A stretch of 64,000 nucleotides of DNA from a bacterium. Lineage in GTDB: Bacteria > Thermotogota > Thermotogae > Mesoaciditogales > Mesoaciditogaceae. The first letter of the stretch is position 1. Every line of letters begins with the position of its first letter. Where the stretch lies: positions 1-64,000 of the forward strand of contig JAJYYZ010000001.1 in the NCBI GenBank assembly GCA_021800445.1. The letters run 5' to 3'. This document shows positions 1 through 10,795 of this stretch, piece after piece. The translations under genes and the position numbers were made by a program. A model generated the notes under the pieces. It worked only from the letters and a program-made list of their open reading frames with translations. It searched no databases and was not told the DNA's origin.

Positions 1-17
1 GTATGTGTAACTGTACA

Positions 18-695
18 TCACAATGGCACCCCCTTTAAAATTCTTATTCCACCTAAAGCAACTATCACTGCAGTTTCAACTCTCAAAGTTCTATCTGTGA
101 GTTTTACCCTTTCAAAACCCATGGAATCGTATTTCTCCTTTTCCCTCTCTGTAAATCCGCCTTCCGGACCGAAAAGTAGCACAAAATCATCAGCGTCTTT
201 TATATCTTTGAATCTTTTATCGGCATCAAGATCGAAGCGCACTTTGCAAGCATTTTGGGGAAATTCAAACTCACTCAGATCCATCACTTCCGGCATATAA
301 AGATTGCCACTCTGCTTGACGGCATCTCTTACAACCATTGATATCTTCTTTAATTTTGACTCCGATTCTTTCCTCGTGGTTCTGTCCATGTTTAAAAGCA
401 CAATGGTTGAAGTTTCCAGTTCCGTCACCTTCTCAGCGATAAAACGCATTCTTTCCCATTTAACCGGAGAAAGCATAACGTGAATTTTTATCTTTTGCGG
501 TGATCTAACTTCTACGATATCTTCAACACTTGCCAGACCTTTTTCAAGAACTTTGCCACGGAAAAGTTTACCCTTTCCATCTGTGAATAAAATCTGAGAA
601 CCAACTTTAATTCTCATAACTTTCATGTGATTTACTTCATGATCATCAAATTCAACGATCTTATCTTTTATTTCCCCCAAAAATATTTCCGACAC
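18..695 (-). CDS. rsmE: 16S rRNA (uracil-1498-N3)-methyltransferase
   Basis: Predicted to methylate N3 of U1498 in 16S rRNA using S-adenosylmethionine. The 225 residues match the usual length of the RsmE family. The C-terminal SPOUT signature is clear: LLFGPEGGFT near residue 175 and LRVETA with ALGG near residue 207, which form the trefoil-knot SAM site. The N-terminal part has the PUA-like region expected for RNA binding. Translation starts at GTG directly after the serS stop codon, with GGAG-type sequence in the end of serS, so the two genes are probably translationally coupled. Confidence 0.93.
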   Translation of the reverse strand: MSEIFLGEIKDKIVEFDDHEVNHMKVMRIKVGSQILFTDGKGKLFRGKVLEKGLASVEDIVEVRSPQKIKIHVMLSPVKWERMRFIAEKVTELETSTIVLLNMDRTTRKESESKLKKISMVVRDAVKQSGNLYMPEVMDLSEFEFPQNACKVRFDLDADKRFKDIKDADDFVLLFGPEGGFTEREKEKYDSMGFERVKLTDRTLRVETAVIVALGGIRILKGVPL

Positions 696-1970
696 CTATA
701 TCTCCGTTTTTCCTCCCATGTATGGCCTTAACACTTTTGGAACCTCTATTTTCTCATCTTTTTTCTGATAATTTTCAAAGATCGCGACCAGAGTTCTGCC
801 CACGGCAAGTCCGGAACCATTGAGTGTATGCGCAAATTCAAGATCACCACCGGCACGTCTTATCCTGACGTTAGAACGTCTTGCCTGGAAATCAGTGACA
901 TTGCTGCATGAAGATATTTCTTTGTAATCGTTGTAAGACGGTAACCATACTTCTATATCGTAAGTTCTTGATGACACAAAACCTATGTCTCCCGTGCAAA
1001 GTTCAATAACCCTGTAAGGCAGTTCAAGGTATTGAAGCACTTCTTCGGCATCGTGAGTTAAACTTTCGAGTTCGTCGTAAGAATCTTCTGGTTTGGTATA
1101 TTTGACAAGTTCAACTTTATCGAATTGATGTTGCCTTACCATTCCTCTTACGTCTTTGCCGTAACTTCCCGCTTCCCTCCTGTAACATGGGGTATATGCG
1201 ACGTATTTGAGTGGCAGATCCTTTTCATCTATTATTTCATCTTCGTGCATTGCGGATAAAGGCACTTCGGCGGTCGGTATCAGGAAAAGATCGTCAAGAG
1301 TTGTCGAATAAGATTCTTCCTCAAACTTTGGAAGTTTACCGGTATTGACCATGGTCTGTCTTAAAACAAGATGAGGCGGAAGAATTTCGGTGTATCCGTG
1401 TTTTGAAGTGTGAAGATCTATCATGAACGAAACAAGGGCTCTTTCCATTAAAGCGGCATCGCCTCTTAATATCGTAAAACGAGATCCGGAGATTTTGGAA
1501 GCCCTTTCAAAGTCCATTAACCTTCTTTTAGAACCAAGATCCCAATGAGCCTGGGGTGCAAAATCGAATTTCGTCCCATCTCCCCATCTTCTTATCTCAA
1601 CGTTATCACGCTCGTCTTTTCCAAATGGAACTTTCTCGTAAGGAATGTTGGGAATAAAAAGCATGGATTCACTCAGTTTAGATTGAAGTTCTGAAAGTTT
1701 ATCTTCTTCGATCTTTATCTCATCTGAAAGTGATTTCCCACGTTCAAGAATGCGATTGACTCCATTTTCATCTTTTGCAGACTTAAGTTTTGCGATTTCT
1801 TTGGATATGGAATTTCTTTCCGCACGCAATGAATTAAGATTTGTGAGTATTTTTCTCATTTCTTCATCTATTTTCAAAATGTTATCGATTTCGGATTCAC
1901 CAACACCTCTTCGACCGAGGAGCATTTTTACCTTTTCGGGATCATCGCGTATCAATTTTATATCAAGCAT
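696..1970 (-). CDS. serS: Seryl-tRNA synthetase
   Basis: Charges tRNA-Ser with serine in the cytoplasm. The first 110 residues are charged and helical, as expected for the tRNA-binding coiled-coil arm. The class II core follows, with TAEVPL near residue 232, the motif-2 region YRREAGSYGKD near residue 265, and motif 3 (NGSGLAVGRTLVA) near residue 388. The length of 424 is typical. The ATG is preceded by GAAGGAGG at good spacing. It lies downstream of the beta-propeller gene and abuts rsmE. Confidence 0.96.
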   Translation of the reverse strand: MLDIKLIRDDPEKVKMLLGRRGVGESEIDNILKIDEEMRKILTNLNSLRAERNSISKEIAKLKSAKDENGVNRILERGKSLSDEIKIEEDKLSELQSKLSESMLFIPNIPYEKVPFGKDERDNVEIRRWGDGTKFDFAPQAHWDLGSKRRLMDFERASKISGSRFTILRGDAALMERALVSFMIDLHTSKHGYTEILPPHLVLRQTMVNTGKLPKFEEESYSTTLDDLFLIPTAEVPLSAMHEDEIIDEKDLPLKYVAYTPCYRREAGSYGKDVRGMVRQHQFDKVELVKYTKPEDSYDELESLTHDAEEVLQYLELPYRVIELCTGDIGFVSSRTYDIEVWLPSYNDYKEISSCSNVTDFQARRSNVRIRRAGGDLEFAHTLNGSGLAVGRTLVAIFENYQKKDEKIEVPKVLRPYMGGKTEI

Positions 1971-1997
1971 TAAATCCTCCTTCTTTCATGATTTAGA

Positions 1998-3173
1998 TCA
2001 ATTTATAACGCTAATTGTACCATTTCCATAATTTGAAACGTATATCTCACCTTTCGGATCTATTGCAATTCCAAAAGGATCTGTCCCAACGGATATTTTT
2101 TTGATTATCGAACCTGTTTTTGCGTTTATGAAGATCAAAGCATTATCTTTCGCATCGGCAACATAAATTGCATCCACAGACGGATCAAAGGCTATTTCAT
2201 CAACACCGCTGGCAATATTTACTGTTTTTACGACACCTGATTCTTTTATGATGCTTATGGTGCCATCCGAAACGTTAAGCACATAAAGCATCCCATTTTT
2301 AGGATTCAGGGCCATAGCAGAAGGATTCATTCCAACATTTAAAGTTTTCGTAACCATCCCTGTTGAACCGTTCAACACGCTTATCGTGTTACTGCCGGCG
2401 TTGGCAACGTAAACTATGTTGTTGTTTTCATCAACGACAACATCCGAAGGACTTTTACCGACGTTTATCGTTTCAAAAACACTGTTTGTTTTTCCATCTA
2501 TGACACTTACCGTGTTATCAAAGTTATTTGCAACGTATATCTTATCAGTTTTTTGATCGATCGCGATTCCCAACGGTTCATTGCCAACCTTTATGTTCGA
2601 CACAACCTTGTCGCTTTTTTCATCGATGACGGTAATCGTGTTTCCACCAAAATTCGAAACGTATATCTTTCCGTTGTTTTTATCAAGTGCGATTCCCCAT
2701 GGAGTCATCCCGACGCTTATCTTGGATAAAATACTGTAATTGTTAAGATCAAAAACATCAACGGAATTTTCTCCCGAAACAGTTACATATCCCTTGCCGT
2801 TTTGGGAATCTATCAAAATATCTCTTGGCTTTTGGCCAACAGGAAAAATCGTTATTACCCTTTGTTGGATTCCAAAAAAATCAACGTTACTTCGGCTTTC
2901 ATTGACTGTAACGCCTGGTGTAAATCTCCATCCGGCCATGACAACATCTACCGCGACTTTACCATTAAGTCCGTTTTTTACCCAGTAACCTTGATCGTTC
3001 GTGTAAACAGAAGAATAATTACCACTGAAAACTATTTCGGCATTCCTTATTGGTTGTCCTTCAAAATTCATGACGTAACCTGAGACGGTGTAGGTTTGCA
3101 TGTAAAACCATCCCAAAATCAAGCCGGCAATGATCGCCAATCCTACCAAAGCGTATATCAACAAATCATTCAC
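1998..3173 (-). CDS. Membrane-anchored YVTN-type beta-propeller protein
   Basis: It has one hydrophobic segment at about residues 4-24, so it is probably anchored in the cytoplasmic membrane with the rest outside. Residues 29-95 look like a carboxypeptidase-regulatory-like beta-sandwich (SGYV, GQPIRNAEIVF, TNDQGYW). Six to seven repeats of about 42 residues follow, with the pattern NGKIYVSNFGGNTITVID, typical of seven-bladed YVTN/YncE propellers. Translation starts at GTG with GGAGG upstream; a nearby ATG is out of frame and stops after four codons. The ligand is unknown. A lipoprotein with the same fold lies in the prophage at 33515-34525. Confidence 0.8.
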   Translation of the reverse strand: MNDLLIYALVGLAIIAGLILGWFYMQTYTVSGYVMNFEGQPIRNAEIVFSGNYSSVYTNDQGYWVKNGLNGKVAVDVVMAGWRFTPGVTVNESRSNVDFFGIQQRVITIFPVGQKPRDILIDSQNGKGYVTVSGENSVDVFDLNNYSILSKISVGMTPWGIALDKNNGKIYVSNFGGNTITVIDEKSDKVVSNIKVGNEPLGIAIDQKTDKIYVANNFDNTVSVIDGKTNSVFETINVGKSPSDVVVDENNNIVYVANAGSNTISVLNGSTGMVTKTLNVGMNPSAMALNPKNGMLYVLNVSDGTISIIKESGVVKTVNIASGVDEIAFDPSVDAIYVADAKDNALIFINAKTGSIIKKISVGTDPFGIAIDPKGEIYVSNYGNGTISVIN

Positions 3174-3189
3174 AATTCATTTCCTCCGA

Positions 3190-3213
3190 AGGTGATCCTT
3201 TCTTGGATCACCT
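3190..3213 (-). other. Intercistronic hairpin after tpiA
   Basis: A perfect 9-bp stem (AGGTGATCC with GGATCACCT) around a 6-base loop spans the tpiA stop region, next to the GGAGG ribosome binding site of the downstream propeller gene. No T run follows, so it is more likely a message-processing, stability or translation-control hairpin than an intrinsic terminator. Confidence 0.5.
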
Positions 3214-3977
3214 CAACAGAACTTTGAAGCCGTTTTGTAAATTTCAATGAATTCATCTAACTTAAGAGAAGCTCCTCCTATAAGTCCGCCATCTACATCC
3301 GGAAGCAGGAAAAGTTCCTGACAATTTTCTTTGTTCATGCTCCCACCGTAAAGGCATGATATCCTTTCAGACTTGTCTTTGGAGTACATCTCTTCAAGTC
3401 TTTCGCGCACGTAAGCCATCGCTTCCTGGGCCTGATAAGGCTGGGCAACGACTCCCGTTCCTATCGCCCAAACAGGTTCATAGGCTATCACAAGTTTATC
3501 TGGATCCTCGATTTTAACACCTTCAAGGTCTTTGGTAAGTTGATCCTTTAAAACGTCAAAGGTCTTACCATTTTTTCTTTCATCAAGAGTTTCGCCTATG
3601 CACAAAATAACGGTCATTCCTTCTGAAAGTGCGGCCTTAACTTTTTCATTTATGAATTCATCTGTCTCTCCAAACAAATGTCTTCTTTCCGAATGACCTA
3701 TTATAACATGATCGATACCCATATCTTTAAGCATTGGAACGCTTACTTCACCTGTAAAAGCACCTGATCTTTGAGAATGCGCGTTTTGAGCGCCAGCCAC
3801 AAATTCAGATCCTGTAAAAATCTCTTTTACAACATAAAGAGACACAAAAGGCGGGAAAACCCATACTTTCGTGTCTCCGTTTAATTTTAAGTTCTTAAGC
3901 AATTCTCTTGCAAAAACACGTGCTTCAGATGGTACCTTGTTCATCTTCCAGTTACCGGCTACTGTCAGCGGGCGTTT
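3213..3977 (-). CDS. tpiA: Triosephosphate isomerase moiety, fused to PGK by -1 frameshift
   Basis: Interconverts dihydroxyacetone phosphate and glyceraldehyde 3-phosphate in glycolysis. Visible TIM motifs are AGNWKMNK with the catalytic lysine, GHSERR with the catalytic histidine, [11 protein letters not shown] with the catalytic glutamate, and YGGS and GGASL for phosphate binding. The first in-frame ATG (3944) falls after the catalytic lysine, so a protein starting there would be inactive. The open frame continues upstream through AGNWK to the A9 run inside the end of pgk, in the -1 frame relative to pgk. The start given here is the first codon after the shift. In T. maritima a PGK-TIM fusion protein is known and frameshifting was proposed to make it; the same route is inferred here. 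Confidence 0.85.
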   Translation of the reverse strand, partial: KRPLTVAGNWKMNKVPSEARVFARELLKNLKLNGDTKVWVFPPFVSLYVVKEIFTGSEFVAGAQNAHSQRSGAFTGEVSVPMLKDMGIDHVIIGHSERRHLFGETDEFINEKVKAALSEGMTVILCIGETLDERKNGKTFDVLKDQLTKDLEGVKIEDPDKLVIAYEPVWAIGTGVVAQPYQAQEAMAYVRERLEEMYSKDKSERISCLYGGSMNKENCQELFLLPDVDGGLIGGASLKLDEFIEIYKTASKFC

Positions 3978-5167
3978 TTTTTTGCGTCTGATATTGAAGC
4001 GATTCCGGGTAATTCTTTTCCCTCCAAAAATTCAAGGGATGCTCCGCCACCCGTTGAAACGTGAGAAACTTTTTCAGAAAGGCCGAATTTGTCCATCGCA
4101 GAGGCGCTGTCTCCACCGCCAACGACGGTAGTCGCGTTCTTCATTTCCGCGAGTGTTTCTGCTATCGCTTTGGTACCATTGGCAAAGTCGTCTATTTCAA
4201 AAACACCCATCGGGCCATTCCATACGACAGTCTTTGCGCCACTCAATTTCGATTTGAAAAGTTCAATTGTCTTAGGTCCTATGTCAAGTCCCATCCATCC
4301 ATCCGGAATGCCGTCAGATAAGTTAAGCGTTTTCTTTTCAGTTCCGCTTTTCAATTCTTTTGCGCAGATTGTATCAAGAGGAAGTACAAAATCAACTTTG
4401 AGCCTTTTTGCATTCGAAAGGATTTCTTTTGCGACGTCCAGTTTATCATCTTCACATTTCGAAGCGCCGATCTTATAACCTTGGGCCTTTAAAAATGTGA
4501 ACATCATGGCTCCGCCGATTAAAATTTTATCTGCCTTTTTAAGCAAATTATCTATGACGCCTATTTTGTCTGACACTTTTGCGCCACCAAGTATGACAAC
4601 ATAAGGTTTTTCAGGAGAATAGGTAACTTTTGAAAGCATGTTGATTTCTTTTTCCATCAAAAAGCCCGCAACAGACGGCAGATATTGCGCAACCCCCACA
4701 TTCGAAGCGTGAGCCCTGTGAGCGGTTCCGAATGCATCGTTGACATGAATGTCTCCCAGTTTGGCAAAAGACTTTGAAAGTTCAGGATCGTTTTTCTCTT
4801 CGCCCGGGAAAAACCTTGTATTTTCCATAAGCACCACATCACCGGGTTTCATGGAATTGACAAGGCCTTCGGCTCTTGGCCCTATTGTGTCATGACAAAA
4901 TGTTACTTTTCTCCCAAGCAACTCTTCAAGTCTTTTTGCCACCGGCTCAAGAGAAAACTGAGGATCAGGGCCTCCTTTTGGCCTGCCAAGGTGGGAAAGC
5001 AGTATGACTTTCCCCCCTTTGTCTATGACATATTGGATTGTTGGCAATTCCGCTTTTATTCGGATGTCATCCGTTATAACACCTTTTTCAATTGGAACGT
5101 TGAAATCAACACGCATCAAAACGCGCTTATTCTTCAGTTCAACATCCCTTATCGTCAATTTGCCCAT
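3965..5167 (-). CDS. pgk: Phosphoglycerate kinase (also N-terminal part of PGK-TIM fusion)
   Basis: Makes ATP from 1,3-bisphosphoglycerate in glycolysis. Family motifs include RVDFNVP near residue 17, [10 protein letters not shown] near residue 55, [13 protein letters not shown] near residue 165, and the C-terminal GGGDSASA and [19 protein letters not shown] chose the ATG at 5167, which has GGTGG five bases upstream. A longer in-frame reading adds 28 residues, but those overlap gap. An alternative ATG at 5179 overlaps the gap stop. The end contains the A9 slippery run; unshifted ribosomes stop at 3965 and give PGK alone, while shifted ones continue into tpiA. Confidence 0.93.
   Translation of the reverse strand: MGKLTIRDVELKNKRVLMRVDFNVPIEKGVITDDIRIKAELPTIQYVIDKGGKVILLSHLGRPKGGPDPQFSLEPVAKRLEELLGRKVTFCHDTIGPRAEGLVNSMKPGDVVLMENTRFFPGEEKNDPELSKSFAKLGDIHVNDAFGTAHRAHASNVGVAQYLPSVAGFLMEKEINMLSKVTYSPEKPYVVILGGAKVSDKIGVIDNLLKKADKILIGGAMMFTFLKAQGYKIGASKCEDDKLDVAKEILSNAKRLKVDFVLPLDTICAKELKSGTEKKTLNLSDGIPDGWMGLDIGPKTIELFKSKLSGAKTVVWNGPMGVFEIDDFANGTKAIAETLAEMKNATTVVGGGDSASAMDKFGLSEKVSHVSTGGGASLEFLEGKELPGIASISDAKKNAR
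3975..3983 (-). promoter_or_regulatory. A9 slippery site for -1 frameshift between pgk and tpiA
   Basis: The minus strand reads GCA AAA AAA AAC GCC CGC TGA in the pgk frame. Slipping back one base gives AAA CGC CCG CTG ACA GTA GCC and then the TIM motif AGNWKMNK. The shift site lies just before the pgk stop. I see no strong upstream Shine-Dalgarno stimulator at the usual 10-base distance; a GGAGGG sits more than 30 bases upstream. Confidence 0.8.
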
Positions 5168-5178
5168 AAAAACCACCA

Positions 5179-6535
<1,357 letters not shown>

Positions 6536-6536
<1 letters not shown>

Positions 6537-7924
6537 TATTCTCCTCCTTCTGGAAGAATCTTCCCACCAAATAAACTCAACACTTTTATGATGGGCTCCC
6601 TAAGTTTGTCGTTCATCGAATCTATCGGAACTTTGGAATACGCAAAAACAAATCTCACATCTCTTGAAGTTACACTTTTGAAATCTTCAGTTATCATCTT
6701 ATCTTTTTCTTTCAAAATTTCGTTCTGCAATAAAGTGTAAGAGATGACAAGTATTCTGTCTCCAAGATCTTTCAAATCTGCTTCAGAAAGCGAAACGTAA
6801 ACGGAAAGATCTTTCTGCGCATAAAATCGAATTAGCCTTTCGACATCGGTCTTTATTTCTTGATCAACTTTTTCAACCTGTCTGACCTGATCTGTTAAAG
6901 GCTGAACATTTTCTGAAGAAATTTTTTTGTACTTCAAAGTTTCAAATGCACTCATTACCTTGAAAAGATCGAATTGTTTTTCTTCATACCTTAAAATTTG
7001 AATAAGATCTCCTGCAAATTTCCCGATTGAAATCAAACCATCATCTTTTATCCTGTCTGAAGAATATTCTACCACACTTCTGAGAAAATTCATGACGTCT
7101 GTTCCCTGATTTTTTATTGAATCGACCACATGGATCAACGCATCAACGTTACCATCAAGAATTGACGTGATGTAACTTTCAACTGTTTCGATTGGACCAT
7201 CGCCAAGCACAGAAAAAGTATCCGCCAGTGTTACTTTTTCGTTTGAAAATCTTGCGATTCCTTCGAGCATGCTTAAGGCATCTCTCATTCCACCCGCTGC
7301 TTCTTTTGAAATATGATCCAAAGCCACGATTTCGTATTCAATTTTTTCGGCTTTGCAGACATCTTCAAGTTTTGAACGTATGATATTCGGGGATATTCTT
7401 CTGAATTCGAGTACCTGACATCTTGATATGATTGTTTCCGGCACCTTTTGAATTTCCGTCGTTGCAAGTATGAAAATTGTTTTTTCCGGAGGCTCTTCAA
7501 GCGTTTTTAAAAGCGCGTTGAATGCCTCTCTCGTAAGCATATGAACTTCATCTATTATATAAACTTTGTATTTGAGTTTTGAAGGCATGTAAAACACGCG
7601 ATCTCTTATCGATCTTATTTCATCTATGCCTCTATTCGATGCGGCATCCATTTCTATCACGTCAAGAGTTCTTCCGGTGTCTATTTCAACACACGAATCG
7701 CAAGAGTTACATGGGTCGTATCCATCAACCGGATGATCGCAATTCACACTTTTGGCAAGAATCCTTGCGACAGAAGTTTTTCCAGTTCCGCGTGGGCCGC
7801 TGAAAAGATAAGAGTGTGAAACTTTTCCACTTTTAACAGCATTGGAAAGCAACAATTTCACATGATCCTGTCCTAAAATCTCTTCAAACTGTTTAGGCCT
7901 ATATTTTAAGTAAAGTGTGCCCAT
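6536..7924 (-). CDS. dnaX: DNA polymerase III clamp-loader subunit gamma/tau
   Basis: ATPase of the clamp loader that places the sliding clamp on DNA. Family features are YRPKQFEEILGQDHV, Walker A GPRGTGKTS near residue 42, a four-cysteine zinc site (CDHP...CNSCDSC) near residues 60-80, Walker B DEVHML, and the SRC sensor motif. At about 462 residues it is short for a tau, with little extra C-terminal sequence. I prefer the ATG at 7924, which has GGTGA five bases upstream; a GTG at 7933 would add MKR and has no well-spaced site. Confidence 0.93.
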
Positions 7925-7959
7925 TCGTTTCACCCATCTTTATTTTAACACAAAAAACA

Positions 7960-8000
7960 GAGGACCAGACACCGAAGGGCAAATGCCGGAGCCGGCGCAC
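7960..8000. repeat. Dispersed GC-rich intergenic repeat, copy 1
   Basis: The intergenic stretch 7934-8090 holds no gene. It contains a segment beginning GAGGACCAGACACCG and including TGCCGGAGC. A closely similar segment (GAGGACCAGACATCG ... TGCCGGAGC) lies at 53175-53213. The rest of the gap has broken repeats (ATAGCCTATGGCCTATAGC) that resemble the stretch at 29586-29720. This suggests a family of small, decaying intergenic repeats. Confidence 0.55.
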
Positions 8001-8090
8001 AAAAAGGCACATGGCGAATAGCCTATGGCCTATAGCAAGAAAGAGACATTAGGGATTGGGGATTAAAAAGCGGGTAGCGCGTATATGAAC

Positions 8091-8744
8091 CTAAAGTTGA
8101 TCAAGCATGTAAAGAGAAAGATATATCAAAAACCAAATTATTCCAAAAAAAGAGGAAAATTCGATGATTTTAAAAAATTCAAAACCTTTGACAGTTGAAA
8201 ATATGTTTAAAATTTCCCAACTGTTTAATCTCAAAAACCTTCCGACATAGATGCCAAATCCCGACATCATGGAAACAAAGATGACGAATATCCAGGACAC
8301 GATTTTATTTCTATCGTCAAAAATTCTGTGGATTATGAAAAGCGAAAAAAAACCGATGACTATTCCTATAAATGTTATCAGAATAAATTGAGCTAATTCA
8401 AACCATGGAAGAAATTTAAAACTGTAAACAAAAACATGATCTTTTAACACCGTATAATCATTGGTTCGGATGTGAATTATGTCTGTCATAAGATAAGGGG
8501 CGTTGGGGTAGAAAAAAAGCCAGACGACTCCGAAAAGCATCATGAATGTTGATTTAAGAACAGGTCTTATGCCAGATTTATAAATGAAAAAAATCAAAAA
8601 TGAAAGTAAAAGTGGAATCCATGCAAGAAAAAGATTTAAAAGTAGAAAAGCTGTTTGCCAGTTTTTGTAGAAAATCATTTCGTACGTTATAAGCAGAACA
8701 ATTACAACCGTCAGAGAAAATGGAATTAAAAATGTTTTTTTCAA
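8091..8744 (-). CDS. DUF1361 family membrane protein
   Basis: A 217-residue, very hydrophobic protein with about six membrane segments. The conserved loop FYPNAPYLMTDIIHI near residue 80 is the hallmark of the DUF1361 family, whose function is unknown. It stands alone on the minus strand between dnaX and the divergent prfA, with a perfect palindrome 30 bases upstream of its start. Nothing in the neighbours points to its role. Confidence 0.8.
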   Translation of the reverse strand: MKKTFLIPFSLTVVIVLLITYEMIFYKNWQTAFLLLNLFLAWIPLLLSFLIFFIYKSGIRPVLKSTFMMLFGVVWLFFYPNAPYLMTDIIHIRTNDYTVLKDHVFVYSFKFLPWFELAQFILITFIGIVIGFFSLFIIHRIFDDRNKIVSWIFVIFVSMMSGFGIYVGRFLRLNSWEILNIFSTVKGFEFFKIIEFSSFFGIIWFLIYLSLYMLDQL

Positions 8745-8773
8745 AGTTTCATACCTTTCGTATTCGATCTGTA

Positions 8774-8793
8774 ATTCCCGATATATCGGGAAT
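8774..8793. promoter_or_regulatory. Perfect 20-bp palindrome between DUF1361 gene and prfA
   Basis: ATTCCCGATATATCGGGAAT equals its own reverse complement. It lies between two divergent genes, 30 bases upstream of the DUF1361 start and about 60 bases upstream of the prfA -10 box. It could be an operator for a dimeric regulator or a hairpin. No regulator gene is nearby. Confidence 0.4.
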
Positions 8794-8853
8794 GTCTAAT
8801 CTTTTTTTCTATACCCTATGATTTCAGTATATAAATCAATTTTACACCTTGTG

Positions 8854-8862
8854 TGATATAAT
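8854..8862 (+). promoter_or_regulatory. Extended -10 promoter for the prfA operon
   Basis: TGATATAAT is an extended -10 element 24 bases before the prfA ATG. No good -35 match is present 16-18 bases upstream, as is common for extended -10 promoters. It could drive the compact plus-strand run that starts with prfA. Confidence 0.55.
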
Positions 8863-8885
8863 TTCACCGAAGGAAGGTATCTTTG

Positions 8886-9938
8886 ATGATAGAAACTTTG
8901 AAAAAATTTTATGACAAATATCAAGAGCTCAACAAAATTCTTTCCGATCCCGAAGTCATGAAGTCTCCAGAAGCAGTTATAAAATATTCAAAAGCACTTT
9001 CAGAAGTCGAAGAGCCGGCAAAGATTTATGAAAGTTATTTAAAAATAAAAAACGAGATCGAAGAATTGCAATCTCTTGATTCTACAGATATTCACGATGA
9101 GATCGTCAAAGAAATCTCTCAAAAGAAGTCTGAACTCGAACAAATCGAAAACATGTCCGGTGAATTCATAGAATCTCTTGATTCGGATATTGGAAGAAAC
9201 GTCATAGTCGAGATAAGAGGTGGTGTCGGAGGACAGGAAAGTGCTATTTTTGCAGGAGATCTGTTGAGAATGTATTTAAAATATGCGGAAAAACACAAAC
9301 TCACCGCCGAAATTCTCGATTCACATGAAACAGAACTCGGCGGTTTCAAAGAAGTTATATTTTCTGTCTCTGGGAAAGGCACATACAAACTTTTCAAGTA
9401 CGAAAGTGGGGTTCACAGAGTGCAGAGAGTACCTGTAACAGAAGCATCGGGAAGAATTCACACTTCAACGGCGACCGTTGCGGTGCTTCCGGAAGCAACG
9501 GAAGTTGATGTTCGGATAAATCCTGATGATTTGCGAGTGGATACTTTCAGATCATCCGGAGCCGGAGGTCAGCACGTCAACAGAACCGAATCGGCCGTGA
9601 GGATAACTCATATTCCAAGCGGAATTGTTGTCGTGTGCGAATCTGAAAGATCTCAGATTCAAAACAGAGTGATAGCGATGAAGATATTAAGAGCCAGACT
9701 TTTTGAGATCAAAAAGCGTGAAGAAGAAAGCAAAATGTCTGATATGAGAAGAACTCAAATAGGAATGGGTGAAAGAAGCGAAAAGATAAGGACTTACAAC
9801 TTTCCGCAAAACAGGGTAACGGATCATAGAAATGGTTTTACGGATCACGGACTTGAAGAGGTTATGAATGGCGATTTGGACGAAATAGTGAAATCTTTGA
9901 CGGAATGGGAAATGCAAATGATGACAAAGGAAAGGTGA
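8886..9938 (+). CDS. prfA: Peptide chain release factor 1
   Basis: Releases finished protein at UAA and UAG stop codons. The tripeptide that reads the stop codon is PVT (the RF1 PxT type) in [20 protein letters not shown] near residue 190. The GGQ motif that enters the peptidyl-transferase centre is in [17 protein letters not shown] near residue 232. The 350-residue length is typical for RF1. I start at the ATG, seven bases after AAGGAAGG; a TTG one codon earlier is possible. Confidence 0.96.
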   Translation: MIETLKKFYDKYQELNKILSDPEVMKSPEAVIKYSKALSEVEEPAKIYESYLKIKNEIEELQSLDSTDIHDEIVKEISQKKSELEQIENMSGEFIESLDSDIGRNVIVEIRGGVGGQESAIFAGDLLRMYLKYAEKHKLTAEILDSHETELGGFKEVIFSVSGKGTYKLFKYESGVHRVQRVPVTEASGRIHTSTATVAVLPEATEVDVRINPDDLRVDTFRSSGAGGQHVNRTESAVRITHIPSGIVVVCESERSQIQNRVIAMKILRARLFEIKKREEESKMSDMRRTQIGMGERSEKIRTYNFPQNRVTDHRNGFTDHGLEEVMNGDLDEIVKSLTEWEMQMMTKER

Positions 9939-9943
9939 TTGAC

Positions 9944-10795
9944 GTGAAAAAAAGTTTCTTCTTTTTTGTGATCGTGGCAGCAGGTATTCTTTCTTTGATA
10001 CTTTCTGGGTGTTTCCAGATGCAAACTACAATTTCTTTTGATTCATACATCCAAGCGACACCTTTTTCATCGATATCTCATATTCGCATATTCATAAAAT
10101 CGATAAATGCCAACAACGGCAGTATAGGTGTTCCAAATTTGAACCAAGAATACGACCTTGTTTCATCTTTTAACGTAGCGCACACTTTTTACATAGCAGG
10201 GCAGATAACGGGCCTTCAAAATCTTGCATTCAGCGGAAACGGACCGTTTTCTATCAACTCAATTTCAATGAACATAGGGCCAGATGCGACTGTCGTACTC
10301 GGAAACGGTACCCAATACGTTGTACCGGTCGCAACAACGATAACAATTCCATTTTACAATTACAGCAACCAATCGATGCAACAAGCACCATTGCTAATAA
10401 CTTCAGGGCAAAATAAGACGGCGTTGATTTTATGGAACCTTTCAGATCTTTCAACGGCGGCAATAAATCCAATTGTTTTAAATGCCATGGGTCTTGATAT
10501 GTCTCAGACTGTACCGTTGTATATCACTCACGGTATTTCGTCTGATCCATTTCTTTACGACGGACTTTACAGATATGCGTCTGTTTCAGATTTTTCAAAA
10601 ACTTTTACCTTCACGGCCCAGGGATACTGGAATACGTTAAACAACACGTATGATTTCACGCTTTACCCGTTTATCGCACCTACTTCTCAGGAGTATTCGG
10701 CGGCCGTTTCTATTAACAGCGCTACTCAAACGATAGCAGCCAGTAATATAAAAATTGGCTCTTCTCCGTCTTCTTCGATATCTTTGAATCTATGA
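9944..10795 (+). CDS. Putative lipoprotein of unknown function
   Basis: The protein starts VKKSFFFFVIVAAGILSLILSGC: a basic tip, a hydrophobic stretch and a lipobox LSGC, so it should be exported and lipidated. The remaining 260 residues are rich in Ser, Asn and Thr with alternating beta pattern and no recognised domain. GTG at 9944 is chosen because AGGTGA lies six bases upstream; longer in-frame starts would sit inside prfA. It overlaps the next gene by four bases (ATGA). The position between prfA and rRNA/tRNA modification genes gives no clue to function. Confidence 0.72.
   Translation: MKKSFFFFVIVAAGILSLILSGCFQMQTTISFDSYIQATPFSSISHIRIFIKSINANNGSIGVPNLNQEYDLVSSFNVAHTFYIAGQITGLQNLAFSGNGPFSINSISMNIGPDATVVLGNGTQYVVPVATTITIPFYNYSNQSMQQAPLLITSGQNKTALILWNLSDLSTAAINPIVLNAMGLDMSQTVPLYITHGISSDPFLYDGLYRYASVSDFSKTFTFTAQGYWNTLNNTYDFTLYPFIAPTSQEYSAAVSINSATQTIAASNIKIGSSPSSSISLNL

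Noticed and set aside
6922-6928. A7 run in dnaX that could allow a -1 frameshift to a shorter gamma-like product.
   Set aside because: The shifted frame would stop at about residue 344, inside the domain needed for clamp-loader assembly, and the run is shorter than known dnaX slip sites. Not convincing.
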